NCBI GenBank assembly: GCA_021732895.1
Contig: JAKFWE010000029.1
Coordinates: 1 to 21,672 of the forward strand
Direction: 5' to 3'
Origin: Allobosea sp.
GTDB lineage: Bacteria > Pseudomonadota > Alphaproteobacteria > Rhizobiales > Beijerinckiaceae
DNA length: 21,672 nt
The stretch's first letter is position 1; each line of letters begins with the position of its first letter. A program made the position numbers and the translations under genes. Of this stretch, positions 7,758 through 17,073 are shown in pieces. The notes below the pieces were generated by a model. It ran no database searches and was not told where the DNA came from. It saw only the letters and a program-made list of their open reading frames with translations.

Positions 7758-7912
7758 ACAGCGGGATGCGGCTCGGGACGAGCCGATGCCGCGAGATGGC
7801 GGCGGCAAGTTGCCTCGTCGGTCCTTTGTCGGGGCGTGGCCTGGCGGCTTGTGCGCCGCGCCGTCGCCTGCGCAGATGCGCATCGAACGCCGCAACGACC
7901 GGGACGAGACCG

Positions 7913-8665
7913 ATGCCGACAACCACCGAGACCCTTCGCGACGCCCTCGTCGCGGCTCGCCGTGCCCATTCGCTGGTCGAGATGGCGAGCCAGCCCGTCC
8001 CCGCCGGCTTCGACGAGGCGCTGGGCGTCCAGGCCGCCGTGGCGCGGGAGCTGGGGCAACAACAAGCGGGCTGGAAGGTCATGATCGCGCCGGACGGCAC
8101 GGCCCTGGCCGGGTTGATGGCCGGCCCCTATCTGGCGCCGGGCGACGCCTATGTGGGCGCCGCCGACAGCCCGCTGCTGGTCGAGATCGAGCTTTGCCTG
8201 CGCCTTTCGGGCGACCTGCCTTATCGGCCGGACCAGCCCTGGACGCGCGCGCAACTGCTGGACCGCTGCGACAGCGTCTTCCTCGGCATCGAGATCGTGG
8301 AAAGCCGCCTGGCCAACTGGACCGGCGTGCCGCTGCCGCTCTGGGTCGCCGATGCGGTCGGCCATGGCGGCTATGTCATCGGGCCGGACCTCGATGCCTC
8401 GATCCTCGATGATTATGCCGGCCATGGCTGTTTCGTCTCCCTCGACGGCGAGACGCTCTATGAGAAGCCCGCCGTCCACAACAACGGCGACCCGCTGGTT
8501 CCGGTCCTGGCCTGGGCCAATCGCCCGCGCGAAGCGTTCTTCGATCTTCGCGCCGGGCAGATCGTCACCACGGGCAGCCTGTGCGGCGGCGTGCTCGCCC
8601 CGGGCAAGGGCGAGATCATCACGAAACTGGGTTCGCTGGCGCAAGTGCAATTGACGCTGCGCTAG
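7913..8665 (+). CDS. 2-keto-4-pentenoate hydratase-like protein (MhpD/FAH superfamily)
   Basis: Cytoplasmic metal-dependent hydratase of 250 aa, the usual MhpD-family length. Recognisable are 'GWKVMI' (Lys55; GYKIG in homologues), the metal-site block 'LLVEIELCLRL' with Glu91 and Glu93, 'GIEIVESR' (125-132), 'HNNGDPL' (189-195) and the C-terminal 'GSLCGGVLAPGKGE' (221-234). Known members add water to 2-hydroxy-dienoates in aromatic meta-cleavage, and relatives act on sugar-derived 2-keto-3-deoxy acids. ATG 7913 follows GGGACGAG; an upstream in-frame extension would begin inside the palindromic repeat and is unlikely. Neighbouring genes suggest a sugar-acid or hydroxy-acid pathway. It ends with TAG. 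Confidence 0.8.
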   Translation: MPTTTETLRDALVAARRAHSLVEMASQPVPAGFDEALGVQAAVARELGQQQAGWKVMIAPDGTALAGLMAGPYLAPGDAYVGAADSPLLVEIELCLRLSGDLPYRPDQPWTRAQLLDRCDSVFLGIEIVESRLANWTGVPLPLWVADAVGHGGYVIGPDLDASILDDYAGHGCFVSLDGETLYEKPAVHNNGDPLVPVLAWANRPREAFFDLRAGQIVTTGSLCGGVLAPGKGEIITKLGSLAQVQLTLR

Positions 8666-8777
8666 CCTATAGCGACGGTCATCGCTGCCCGGATTCGGCG
8701 CATCGTGACGCGATCATCATCGGAACACAGTTCGACCGTAATCTTTCTGTGATGCGTGGCGTTGCGCCGGAGGGTTG

Positions 8778-10790
8778 ATGCGATTCTGGCGGAGGGCGAT
8801 GCGTTTCGGCGGTAGCGGCTATTCATGCGCGATCATTGCGATGATGGCGCTTGAACCGGCCCCCGCGACGGCGCTCGACCTCTCTGTCATCGATCCGTTC
8901 GGCCTCTTCACCAGCAAGGAAAAACCGCTGGAGGCGAGCGCCGCGAGCCTGCCCTATGCGCTGAATTTCGATCTCGGAGGCGCCGAAGACGCCAAGGTCC
9001 TGACAAGGACCCTGCAGGACGCCTCGCTGCTCTATCGCCTGCGCCAGGACGCGCCCCCGGACGGCGAAACGCTCGCCCGCCGCATGGCGGCCGATCTGAA
9101 CCCTCTGGTCGATGCGCTCTGGTCGCAAGGCTATTTCAACGCCGAGATCGCGATTACGGTCGATGGCGCAGCGCTGCGGGTGGGGCAGGAGCCGGGCGCA
9201 GCCCTGGTCCGCGTGCTCGAAGCCTATCGCGATCGCGCGCCCGCGCCGGTGACAGTGAAGGTGACGCCCGGTCCCGTCTTCGGCCTGCGCGATGTCGCCG
9301 TCGTCGAGCGCGGGCAGGGCGCCGGCGGCGCGATCGCCGATCCGGCCAGGGTCTCGCGCCTGAAGCCGGGCGATCCGGCGACCTCGGCCTCGCTGCGGGC
9401 CGCGCAGGCGGCGCTCGTCGATCATCTGCGCAATCGTTCTCGTCCGCTCGCCAGGGTCGTCGAGTTGCGCCCGGTGGTCGATCACGCCGCGCGCATCATG
9501 GACGTCACCTATATCGTCGAACCGGGCCCGGTCGCGGGCTTCGGCGACGTCACGATCGGCGACACGGTCGATATTCCCCCTGAGGTGGTGCGCTCCTTCG
9601 TCTATCTGGAGCCGGGCGATCCCTACTCGCCGAAGGCGCTCGCCGACACGCGCAGGTCCGTCGCGACCATTCCCGCCATCGCCTCGGTGCGCATCCGCGA
9701 GGCGCAGAAGCTCGATGCGTCGGGCAACCTGCCGCTCTTCGTCGACGTGACCGAGCGGCCCAAGCGGCTGATCGGCTTCTCGGCGCGGTATTCGACCATC
9801 GACGGCCCGGCGGTGAAGACCTACTGGGAGCACCGCAACCTGTTCGGCGGGGCCGAGCGGCTCCGGCTCGAAGGCGACGTGTTCTTCGCGCCGCGCATCG
9901 ACGGCTCGCGAATCACGCGGTTCGAGGATTTCGAGCGTTCCGATATCGGCGGGCGCTTCGCCTTCAGCTTCCTGAAGCCGGCGCTCGGCGGCAGCCGCTA
10001 CGACTTTTTGCTCGACGGCGCCGCGACCCGCGAGCGCGTCGGCACGAATCGCTATGGCGGATACACCGCCCGCTACGCCAATGCGACGGCCGCGATCCGG
10101 CGGCGCTTCAGCGACGTCTTCTCGATCCAGGCCGGGCTCGAGGTCGAACGCGGCCAGACCAGCGATGTCCTCGGCAGGATCGACTACACGCTGGTCGGCG
10201 TTCCGCTCTCGGTGAAATTCGATTCGACCGACAGCCTGCTCGATCCGACGCGGGGCGTCAGGGCGACGGCCTCGGTCACGCCCTATCCGACGTTCTTCGG
10301 TTCCAGCGTCGGTCTGGTGCAGAGCAAGGCGGCGCTGTCGGGCTATTACGCGCTCGACGCGGACGCGCGCTACGTGCTGGCGGCGCGCATCGGGCTCGGC
10401 TCGATCGCCGGCGCCGGCCTCGACGATGTCCCCGCGACGCGGCGCTTTTACGCCGGTGGCGGCGGTTCCGTGAGGGGCTACGCCTATCGTTCGCTCTCGC
10501 CGCTCGGCCCTCTCGGCCAGCTCACCGGCGGCCGCTCCCTGTTCGAAGGCTCGCTGGAGGCCCGCGTCAAGATCACCGATACGATCGGGATCGTGCCTTT
10601 CTTCGACGCCGGCGCGGCTTTCGAATCCAGCGTCCCGAATTTCAGGGAGAGGTTGCAGCTCGCCGCCGGTCTGGGGCTGCGCTACTATACGCCGATCGGG
10701 CCGATCCGCGTCGATGTCGCGGCGCCCCTGAATCCGCGCAAGGGCGACCGGCCCGTCGCGCTCTATGTCAGCATCGGGCAGGCGTTCTGA
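8778..10790 (+). CDS. tamA: Autotransporter assembly complex outer-membrane protein TamA (Omp85 family)
   Basis: Outer-membrane barrel of 670 aa that works with TamB in moving proteins and/or lipids to the outer membrane. It shows a signal peptide (~1-32, end 'APATA'), three POTRA-like domains (~58-165, 166-250, 251-328) and an Omp85 barrel (~330-670). The barrel carries the lid-loop motif 'GGGGSVRGY' (~560), 'PIGPIRVDVAAPL' near the end, and terminal Phe. ATG 8778 is preceded by GGAGGG at only 3 nt spacing and directly by TTG. A second ATG at 8799 also has GGAGGG just before it, so the exact start is uncertain; 8778 keeps a fuller signal peptide. The stop overlaps the tamB start (TGATG). Confidence 0.9.
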   Translation: MRFWRRAMRFGGSGYSCAIIAMMALEPAPATALDLSVIDPFGLFTSKEKPLEASAASLPYALNFDLGGAEDAKVLTRTLQDASLLYRLRQDAPPDGETLARRMAADLNPLVDALWSQGYFNAEIAITVDGAALRVGQEPGAALVRVLEAYRDRAPAPVTVKVTPGPVFGLRDVAVVERGQGAGGAIADPARVSRLKPGDPATSASLRAAQAALVDHLRNRSRPLARVVELRPVVDHAARIMDVTYIVEPGPVAGFGDVTIGDTVDIPPEVVRSFVYLEPGDPYSPKALADTRRSVATIPAIASVRIREAQKLDASGNLPLFVDVTERPKRLIGFSARYSTIDGPAVKTYWEHRNLFGGAERLRLEGDVFFAPRIDGSRITRFEDFERSDIGGRFAFSFLKPALGGSRYDFLLDGAATRERVGTNRYGGYTARYANATAAIRRRFSDVFSIQAGLEVERGQTSDVLGRIDYTLVGVPLSVKFDSTDSLLDPTRGVRATASVTPYPTFFGSSVGLVQSKAALSGYYALDADARYVLAARIGLGSIAGAGLDDVPATRRFYAGGGGSVRGYAYRSLSPLGPLGQLTGGRSLFEGSLEARVKITDTIGIVPFFDAGAAFESSVPNFRERLQLAAGLGLRYYTPIGPIRVDVAAPLNPRKGDRPVALYVSIGQAF

Positions 10791-13700
10791 TGGGCAAGCG
10801 CCTCACCCTCGCTCGGCTGCTCTGTCTTGTGCTCGTTCTCGGGATCGGGCTGGTCGTGTCGGCGCGGCTCGGCGGCTTCGCCCAGAACGCGCAGACCGAG
10901 CGCGGCGTGCTGGCGGATTTCATTTCGCGGGCGCTGTCGAGCGAAACCAGCCAGGTCTCGATCGGCGCGGTCGATGGCGCGCTCTCCTCCGACGCCACGA
11001 TCCGCGACATCGTCATCTCCGATCGCGAGGGGCCGTGGCTGCGCCTCGACCGGGCGCGGCTGATCTGGCGGCGCACGGCGCTGCTGTTCCGGCGGCTCGA
11101 GGTCGACCGGCTCGAGATCGGCAAGCTCGAAATCCTGCGCAGGCCCGCCCCGCAACCTGCGGCAGCGCCCGCGAGCGACGCGCCGCTTCTGCCGGAGCTG
11201 CCTCTGAAAGTGGTGATCACGGCCTTCCAGCTCGGCGAACTGGCGCTCGGCCAGCCGGTCGTCGGCGTTTCGGCGCGCATCGGCGCCTCCGGCTCGGCCA
11301 CCCTGGGGCCGCCGGCGGAGGGGCTCGATCTGCGCCTCGACGCCCGTCGGCTCGATTCGGCGGGAGAGTTCTCGCTGCGCCTGAATTTTGTGCCGCAATC
11401 GACGCGGCTTAGGCTGGAGGCCCGGATCGACGAGCCGCAGGGCGGGCTGATCGCCCGTCTCGCCGATCTGCCGGGCCAGCCGCCGGTGAAGCTGGCCCTG
11501 ACCGGCGACGGACCGCTCGACGCCTTCCGCTCCGAGCTCGACTTCACCGCCGGCGACGCCATTGGCGCGCAGGGCCAGGCGACGCTGTCTCGCGCCGGCG
11601 CGCGCCGCGATCTCGCGCTGGCGCTCGACGCTAGGATCGGGGGGCTGATGCCGGCGCCCGTCGCGCCGGTCTTCGCCGGCTCGACCCGGCTCGACGGCAC
11701 GATCGGTCTCGGCGACGACGGAGCGGTCGACGTGCGCGGCCTGGCGCTGGTCTCCGCGCTCGCGCGGCTCGACATCGGCGGACGCTACGGCGCCGACCGC
11801 ACGCTCGATTTCAAGGTGACGGCCGAAGCCCGCCCCAATGCCGAGGGCAGGACCGCGGCGTCGGGCGCCGAGATCGGCCGGCTCGCCTTCGACGCCACGA
11901 TCGCCGGTCCGGCGATGGGGCCGCGCATCGCCGCCAGCGTGGAGTTGCGCGACGCAGTCGTGCCGGCGGGGCGGATCGGCGGGCTCCAGGCGCGCTTCAC
12001 GGCGACGCCGGACGGCCCGCTTGGCGACGCCGCCAGCCGCATCGCGCTCGTCGCCGATGGAGAGGCGACCGGCGTGGCGCTGGCGGACGCCGCTCTGGCG
12101 CGCGCGGTCGGCCAGAACGTCGTCTTCACCCTGCGCGGAACCGGGCAGGGCGACGGCGGGGCCGATATCGACACGCTGCGCCTCGCCCTCTCGGGGCTGG
12201 CGCTGGACTACAGGGGCCGGCTCGGACAGGACCGGGTGCTCGGCCAGGCGAAACTGGTCGCGCCCGATCTCTCGCGGCTTTCGGGGCTGGCCGGGCGAGA
12301 CCTCGCCGGCAGCGCCGACCTCGGCGCCGATATCGACGCGGTCCCGCGCGACGGCGCCTATGCCGCGACGCTGACTGGACGCGCCGGGGATCTGGCGACG
12401 GGGATCGAGGTTCTGGACCGTCTTCTGGCCGGCGAGATCGCGCTGTCCGGCAAGGTCGCCGCGACGCCGGCGGGCGGCGTGACCGCCGCCGGCCTGAAAC
12501 TGGCGGGCCGCCATGCCGCCTTCACGGTCGATGGCGGGGTCGGGCGCGACGCGTCCGACCTGCGCGCCGTGATCGCCGTGCCGGACCTGAAACGGGCCGA
12601 TCCGCGCCTCTCCGGCCGTGGCGAGATCACCGCCCGGCTCACCGGGCCGCAGGACCGGCTCGACGCCACGGTCCGCGCGGCCGTGACGAACGCGGCCGCG
12701 CTCGGCCGGCCGATCCCGCGCCTTGCGCTGGACGCCGTCATCCGCGACCTGCAGGGCGCGCTCGATGCGCGGCTGACGCTGGCGGGCGAAATCGAGGGCA
12801 AGCCCGCCACGGGGGCGCTGGCGCTGGCGCGGACGCCAGACGACGGCTGGAACCTGTCTTCGCTCGACCTCGCCATCGGCTCCGTGCGCCTGAACGGCCA
12901 GGTCGCTCTCGACCACGCCAGCCGCGCCGCCGGCCGCCTGACGCTCGCCGCCCGCGATCTCGACGACCTCTCGGCGCTGGCGCTGACGAAGCTCGCCGGC
13001 CAGCTCGACGCCGACGTGACGCTGACGCGCGACGGCGCCCGGCAGGACGTGGCCCTGACCGCGAAGGGCGCGCGCATCGCCGCCGCCGGCGTTTCGATCG
13101 ATCGACTCGATGCGACGGCCGCCGGCCGGGACGTCCATGGCAAGCCGGAGCTGGACGCCGCCGTCGCGATCGACCGCGCCGTCATCGCCGGCGAGCCGGT
13201 CACCTCGCTTCGCTTCGACGCTGCGGGCTCGCCGGCCGCCAGCGACGTCACGCTCAGCGCCGGCGCGCGCGGCTTCGCGCTGAACGGCGCCGGCCGCCTC
13301 GTGCCGGGGGAGCCGCTGCGGCTCGAAATCGCCTCGTTCTAGGCCCGGCGCGACGGACGTCGCATCGCCCTGGCCGGCCCCGCCACGTTCCGTTTCCCGG
13401 CTGGCGGCGTCGAGATCGCCGGCCTGGCGCTGGCCGTCGACGGGGGGCGCGTCACGGTCGATGGAAGAGCCGGTTCGTCGCTGGATTTGCAGGTCGCGGC
13501 GCGCGACGTGCCGCTGGCGGCGGCGCGTATCGTCGCGCCGGGGCTCGATCTTTCGGGAACGCTGAACGCGCAGGCGCGAATCGGCGGCGCGCCGGACGCG
13601 CTGACGGGACCGTGGAGCCTGCGGCTGTCGCGGCTGGCGACGCGCGAGACCCGCAGCGCCGGCCTGCCGCCTGTCGAGATCAGCGGCGAGGGTCGTCTCG

Positions 13701-15103
13701 ATGGGGCGCGCACCAGCCTGAACGCGACGCTCGCCGCCGGGCGCGCCGCCAACCTGACGATTCGCGGAACCGCGCCGCTGAACGCGACCGGCCCGCTCGA
13801 CCTGCAGGCACAGGGCCGGCTCGACGCGGCCATCGCCAACACGATGCTCGCGCCCCGCGGCCAGCGCCTCGCGGGCGCGGTCGCGCTCGATCTGCGCGCC
13901 GGCGGCACGGCCGCCGCGCCACGGCTGAGCGGCCGGGCGAATTTGAGCGACGGCTCGTTCACCGACGCGCTTCAGGGCGTGCGCCTGACGGCGATCACGG
14001 CGCGGCTGGCGGCGGCCGGCGACGCGCTGACGATCGAGCAGGCCAGCGCGCGCGCCGCCAATGGCGGCTCGCTCTCCGCCTCGGGCCGCGTCCGGCTCGA
14101 CCCCGGGGCCGGCTTCCCCGGCGCGATCCGGATCGAGGGCCGCAGGGCGCAGCTCGTGTCCAACGGCGTCGTCACGGCGGTCGCCGATCTCGGGCTCGAA
14201 CTCAGCGGCCCGCTGGCGCAGCGCCCGCGCATGTCCGGCAGGGTCGATGTGGTCTCGCTAGACGTCGCCGTGCCCGACCGGCTGCCCGGCTCGCTGCGGC
14301 CGGTGGACGGCATCCGCCACGTCAAGGCGCAGGGCACGGCCGCCGCGCGGCTCGCCGCGCAGCGCAAGGCGGCGGCCGGCCGGCGCGGGCGCGGCGGCGC
14401 GCCGGCCTTCGACGCCGCGCTCGCGATCACGGTCTCGGCCCCGAATCGCGTCTTCATTCGCGGGCGCGGAATCGACGCCGAACTCGGCGGCGAGCTGCGC
14501 GTCGGCGGCACGCTGGCGGCGCCGGCGCTGAACGGCGGCTTCGAGATGCGGCGCGGCCGCCTCTCGGTCCTCGGCCAACGGCTCGATTTCAGCCGCGGCC
14601 GCCTGACCTTTTCCGACAGCCTGATTCCCGAACTCGATTTCGTGGCCGAAACCCGCGCCGCCGACGTCACGGCCCGGATCATCGTCAGCGGCGCCGCCGA
14701 CCAGCCGTCCTTCGCCTTCAACTCGCAGCCCGACCTGCCGCAGGACGAGGTGCTGTCGCGCATCCTCTTCGCCCGCGCATCCGGGTCGCTGTCGCCGTTC
14801 CAGGCGCTGCAACTGGCGCAGACGGCGGCGCAGTTCGCCGGCGGCGGCGACGACGCCTTCGAGCGGCTGCGCAAGTCGCTCGGCGTCGACAATCTCGACA
14901 TCCAGGTCGGGGACGGCGGGCCGACGGTCGGCGTCTCGCGCTATATCGGCGACAACGTCTCGATCGGCGTCAAGGCCGGCGCCAGGCCGGAAGACAGCGG
15001 CGTCTCGATCGGGATCGACCTGACGCGCCGTCTCAAGCTGCAGGCCGAGACGGGCGCGGATGGCAGCGCCGCGGTCGGCGTCGGGGCGGAGTGGGAGTAT
15101 TGA
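10790..15103 (+). CDS. tamB: Translocation and assembly module protein TamB, interrupted by in-frame TAG at codon 851
   Basis: Very long inner-membrane-anchored periplasmic protein, partner of TamA and thought to span the periplasm as a lipid-carrying beta structure. The full frame is 1438 codons, a usual alphaproteobacterial length. It has an N-terminal membrane anchor (~8-25), then long repetitive AsmA-like beta sequence, then the DUF490/TamB C-terminal domain with 'RRGRLSVLGQRLDFSRGRL' (~1252), 'QPDLPQDEVLSRILF' and 'GVSRYIGDNVSIGV'. Codon 851 is TAG (13340-13342), and the same frame continues without another stop to TGA at 15103. Family continuity on both sides ('ASF-TAG-ARRDGRRIALAGPA') shows this is one gene. 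Read literally, the product loses the conserved C-terminus. No convincing restart follows. The start overlaps the tamA stop by one base. Confidence 0.88.
13340..13342 (+). other. In-frame TAG within tamB
   Basis: TAG in the tamB frame at codon 851 of 1438, with context TTC-TAG-GCC. TCG (Ser) is one C-to-A change away and fits the residue run 'ASF-S-ARRDG'. It is part of CTAG at 13339-13342. Confidence 0.95.
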
Positions 15104-15506
15104 GGTTTTCGACGGCGGGAATCGCCGCGCCGGCCGCGCATCGCTGATTCTGCTCCGCCCGGCGTCTTGGCGGTCGCGAGCCGGGCGACCGGCCGGGCGC
15201 GACGCGCGATCGTCGTTAACCGCCCGTCAATTTCTCGGCTCAAAGCGTGGCGCGCCTGCAACACCGGGGGGCAAAGCACCCCGGCGCGGCTCGCGGCGGC
15301 TTGATCGCGGTTGATCGGCGACCCTGTCTTCGTATGGTGATCCTGCGTCGGGACATTCCCGGTCGCTGTTTTTCGTCTTCGCCTCTGAATGGTCAGGGAC
15401 GCAGGCGAAAGGCCGGGAACAGGCAATGATCGCATACGGGTCTCCTGGGGCCGTTGCGGGGGGAGCCGAAGCCCGAGGGTCTCGAAACTCTTTTTGGAGG
15501 TTACCA
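15104..15506. other. 403-bp gene-free region, leader of the porin gene
   Basis: No convincing gene on either strand. It contains a small hairpin after tamB (CGGCG-GGAAT-CGCCG, 15115-15129) and a second hairpin (CCGGGG/CCCCGG, 15264-15284), neither followed by a T-tract. TTAA-N7-TCAA at 15216-15230 is one base off the CtrA pattern TTAA-N7-TTAA. A possible promoter lies at 15311-15338. The end carries GGAGG (15496-15500) 6 nt before the porin ATG. The length suggests a long 5' leader, common for porin mRNAs. Confidence 0.5.
15311..15338 (+). promoter_or_regulatory. Candidate sigma-70 promoter of the porin gene
   Basis: TTGATC (15311-15316), a 16-nt spacer and TATGGT (15333-15338) match the vegetative promoter pattern loosely. 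Another TTGATC sits 10 nt upstream. It would give a leader of about 160 nt. Weak evidence by eye only. Confidence 0.3.
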
Positions 15507-16886
15507 ATGAAGCTCGTAAAGAGCCTCCTCCTCGGTTCCGCCGCCGGCATCGCCGCGGTCGCCGGGGCTCAGGCCGCCGACCTTCCCTAGCGGAAGGCCG
15601 CTCCGGTCGAATACGTTCGCGTCTGCTCCGCCTATGGCGCAGGCTTCTTCTTCATCCCGGGCACCGACACCTGCCTTCGCGTCGGTGGCCGCGTCCGTGC
15701 TGAATACACGGTCGGCACCCGTTATGGCCGTGGCCAGGACGGTTTCGGCACCCGCTCGCGCGGTCGTCTGAACGTCGACGCCCGCACCGCCACCGCCTAC
15801 GGCACGCTGCGCGCCTTCTTCCGCTACGAGGTGACCATCAACTCGGGCTTCTACCAGGGCACGATCAACGGCAACCAGGGCATCATCGCCCCCGGCCAGG
15901 CCCGCGGCCTCGCCGCCGGCGCCACCAGCGGCCCGAACCTCGATCTGGCCTTCATCCAGTTCGGCCCGATCACCGCCGGTCGCGCGCAGTCGTTCTTCGA
16001 CTTCTACGCCAACGACTACACCTTCTCGTCGCTCCGCACGGCTGACGCCCGCATCAACCTGCTGGCCTACACCGCCACCTTCGGCTCGGGCTTCTCGGCG
16101 ACCCTGTCGCTCGAAGATCGCGCCACCGGCACCGGCACGCGTGAAAACGCCGTCATCAGCCCTGGCGGCACCTCGGTCATCGCGGGTCAGGATCACCCGG
16201 ACATCGTCGCCTCGCTTCGCGTCGATCAGGGTTGGGGCAGCGCACAGCTCTCGGGCGCTCTGACCCAGCGCGCCGTGATCCTGAACCAGCCCGGCGTCGT
16301 GAACACGACGACCGACGATTATGGCTTCGCCATCCAGGGCGGCGTCAAGATCAACCTGCCGATGCTGGCCGCCGGCGACGTCCTGTTCCTGCAGGGCGCC
16401 TATGCGGACGGCGCGCTCGGCTATCTCGGCTGGGGTGGTCAGTTCGGTTCCGGCCGCATCCTGTCGACGGTCACGCCGCTGCTGGTCGGTGACATCAGCG
16501 TTAACGCGCTGGGCAACACCAACACGGCGACGGGCTTCTCGCTGGTCGCGGTCCTGCGTCACTTCTGGACCCCGCAGCTGCGTTCGGAGTTCTTCGGTTC
16601 GTATTCGGAACTCGACCTCGGCTACACCCTGGTCAACCAGGGCGGCACCGGTCTGGTCGCTGCTCCGCTCGACCCGAAGGAAATCATCGTCGGCGCCAAC
16701 CTGATCTGGTCGCCGGTTTCGGGCCTGGATATCGGCGTCGAGGTTCTCTACACCCGCACCGAACTCCGTCAGCCCGTGCTGGCGGCTGCCAACGGTGGCG
16801 TCCGGACGGCGCTCGCGGCCGGTGGCCGTCTCGTCAAGGACGACGATGCCGGCGCGATCCGCTTCCGCATCCAGCGCGACTTCTGA
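15507..16886 (+). CDS. Rhizobiales-type outer-membrane porin (Porin_2), interrupted by in-frame TAG at codon 28
   Basis: Trimeric outer-membrane diffusion porin, 460 codons, the usual family length. ATG 15507 has an excellent GGAGG 6 nt upstream. It is followed by a signal peptide (~1-24, 'KLVKSLLLGSAAGIAAVAGA', cleavage near 'AQA-ADLP'). Codon 28 is TAG (15588-15590), immediately after 'ADLP'. The frame then resumes with the family hallmark 'RKAAPVEYVRVC' and 'FIPGTDTCLRVGGRVRAEY' (Cys40 and Cys56), and stays open through the barrel to 'IRFRIQRDF' with terminal Phe and TGA. Codon choice and the strong terminator fit a highly expressed gene. Read literally, only a 27-residue signal peptide would be made. 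No good in-frame restart exists early in the mature part. Confidence 0.88.
15588..15590 (+). other. In-frame TAG within the porin gene
   Basis: TAG at codon 28, context CCC-TAG-CGG, just after the predicted signal-peptide cleavage site. A serine codon TCG is one base away and fits 'ADLP-S-RKAAP'. It is part of CTAG at 15587-15590. Confidence 0.95.
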
Positions 16887-16911
16887 CCGGCTCTCTCCGA
16901 TCCGGAATGGA

Positions 16912-16938
16912 AGCCCCGGGGAAACCCGGGGCTTTTTT
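16912..16938 (+). terminator. Rho-independent terminator of the porin gene
   Basis: Perfect 9-bp stem AGCCCCGGG/CCCGGGGCT with GAAA tetraloop, followed directly by a T-run (TTTTTT counting the last stem base). It lies 26 nt after the porin stop. This is the clearest terminator in the window. Confidence 0.93.
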
Positions 16939-17073
16939 CATGAGCGGCTTCTGCGTGACGAAGATGTGACTTTGCTTCGAAGTGCTTGACAGGATTGATG
17001 GTTCGGGACTGTCCTGAGCAGAGATGGCGATGGACCGGCGCGCAGAGGCCGACATCGCCGAAGGGGAGGCCCG

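Noticed and set aside
8663..8665. TAG at the end of the hydratase gene as a recoded codon
   Set aside because: Length and C-terminus are normal for the family; readthrough would add only 28 unremarkable codons.
8722..8760. GGAAC...TCTGTGA upstream of tamA as an extracytoplasmic-stress promoter
   Set aside because: Spacing and -10 do not match EcfG (GGAAC-N16/17-CGTT) and a gamma-type sigma-E site is not expected in this group.
10763..13138. 791-codon minus-strand frame opposite tamB
   Set aside because: Antisense of a very GC-rich gene; extreme Arg/Gln/Ala content and no fold signature.
13487..15103. Separate gene for the C-terminal half of tamB
   Set aside because: Same frame as the first half with only one TAG between; the first possible start is a TTG deep in continuous AsmA-like sequence, so it is the rest of tamB.
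13612..15147. 511-codon plus-strand frame overlapping the tamB 3' part in another frame
   Set aside because: Arg-rich frame shadow; the tamB frame carries the conserved C-terminal domain.
15501..16562. 353-codon minus-strand frame opposite the porin
   Set aside because: Shadow of the porin coding strand, which has clear family sequence.
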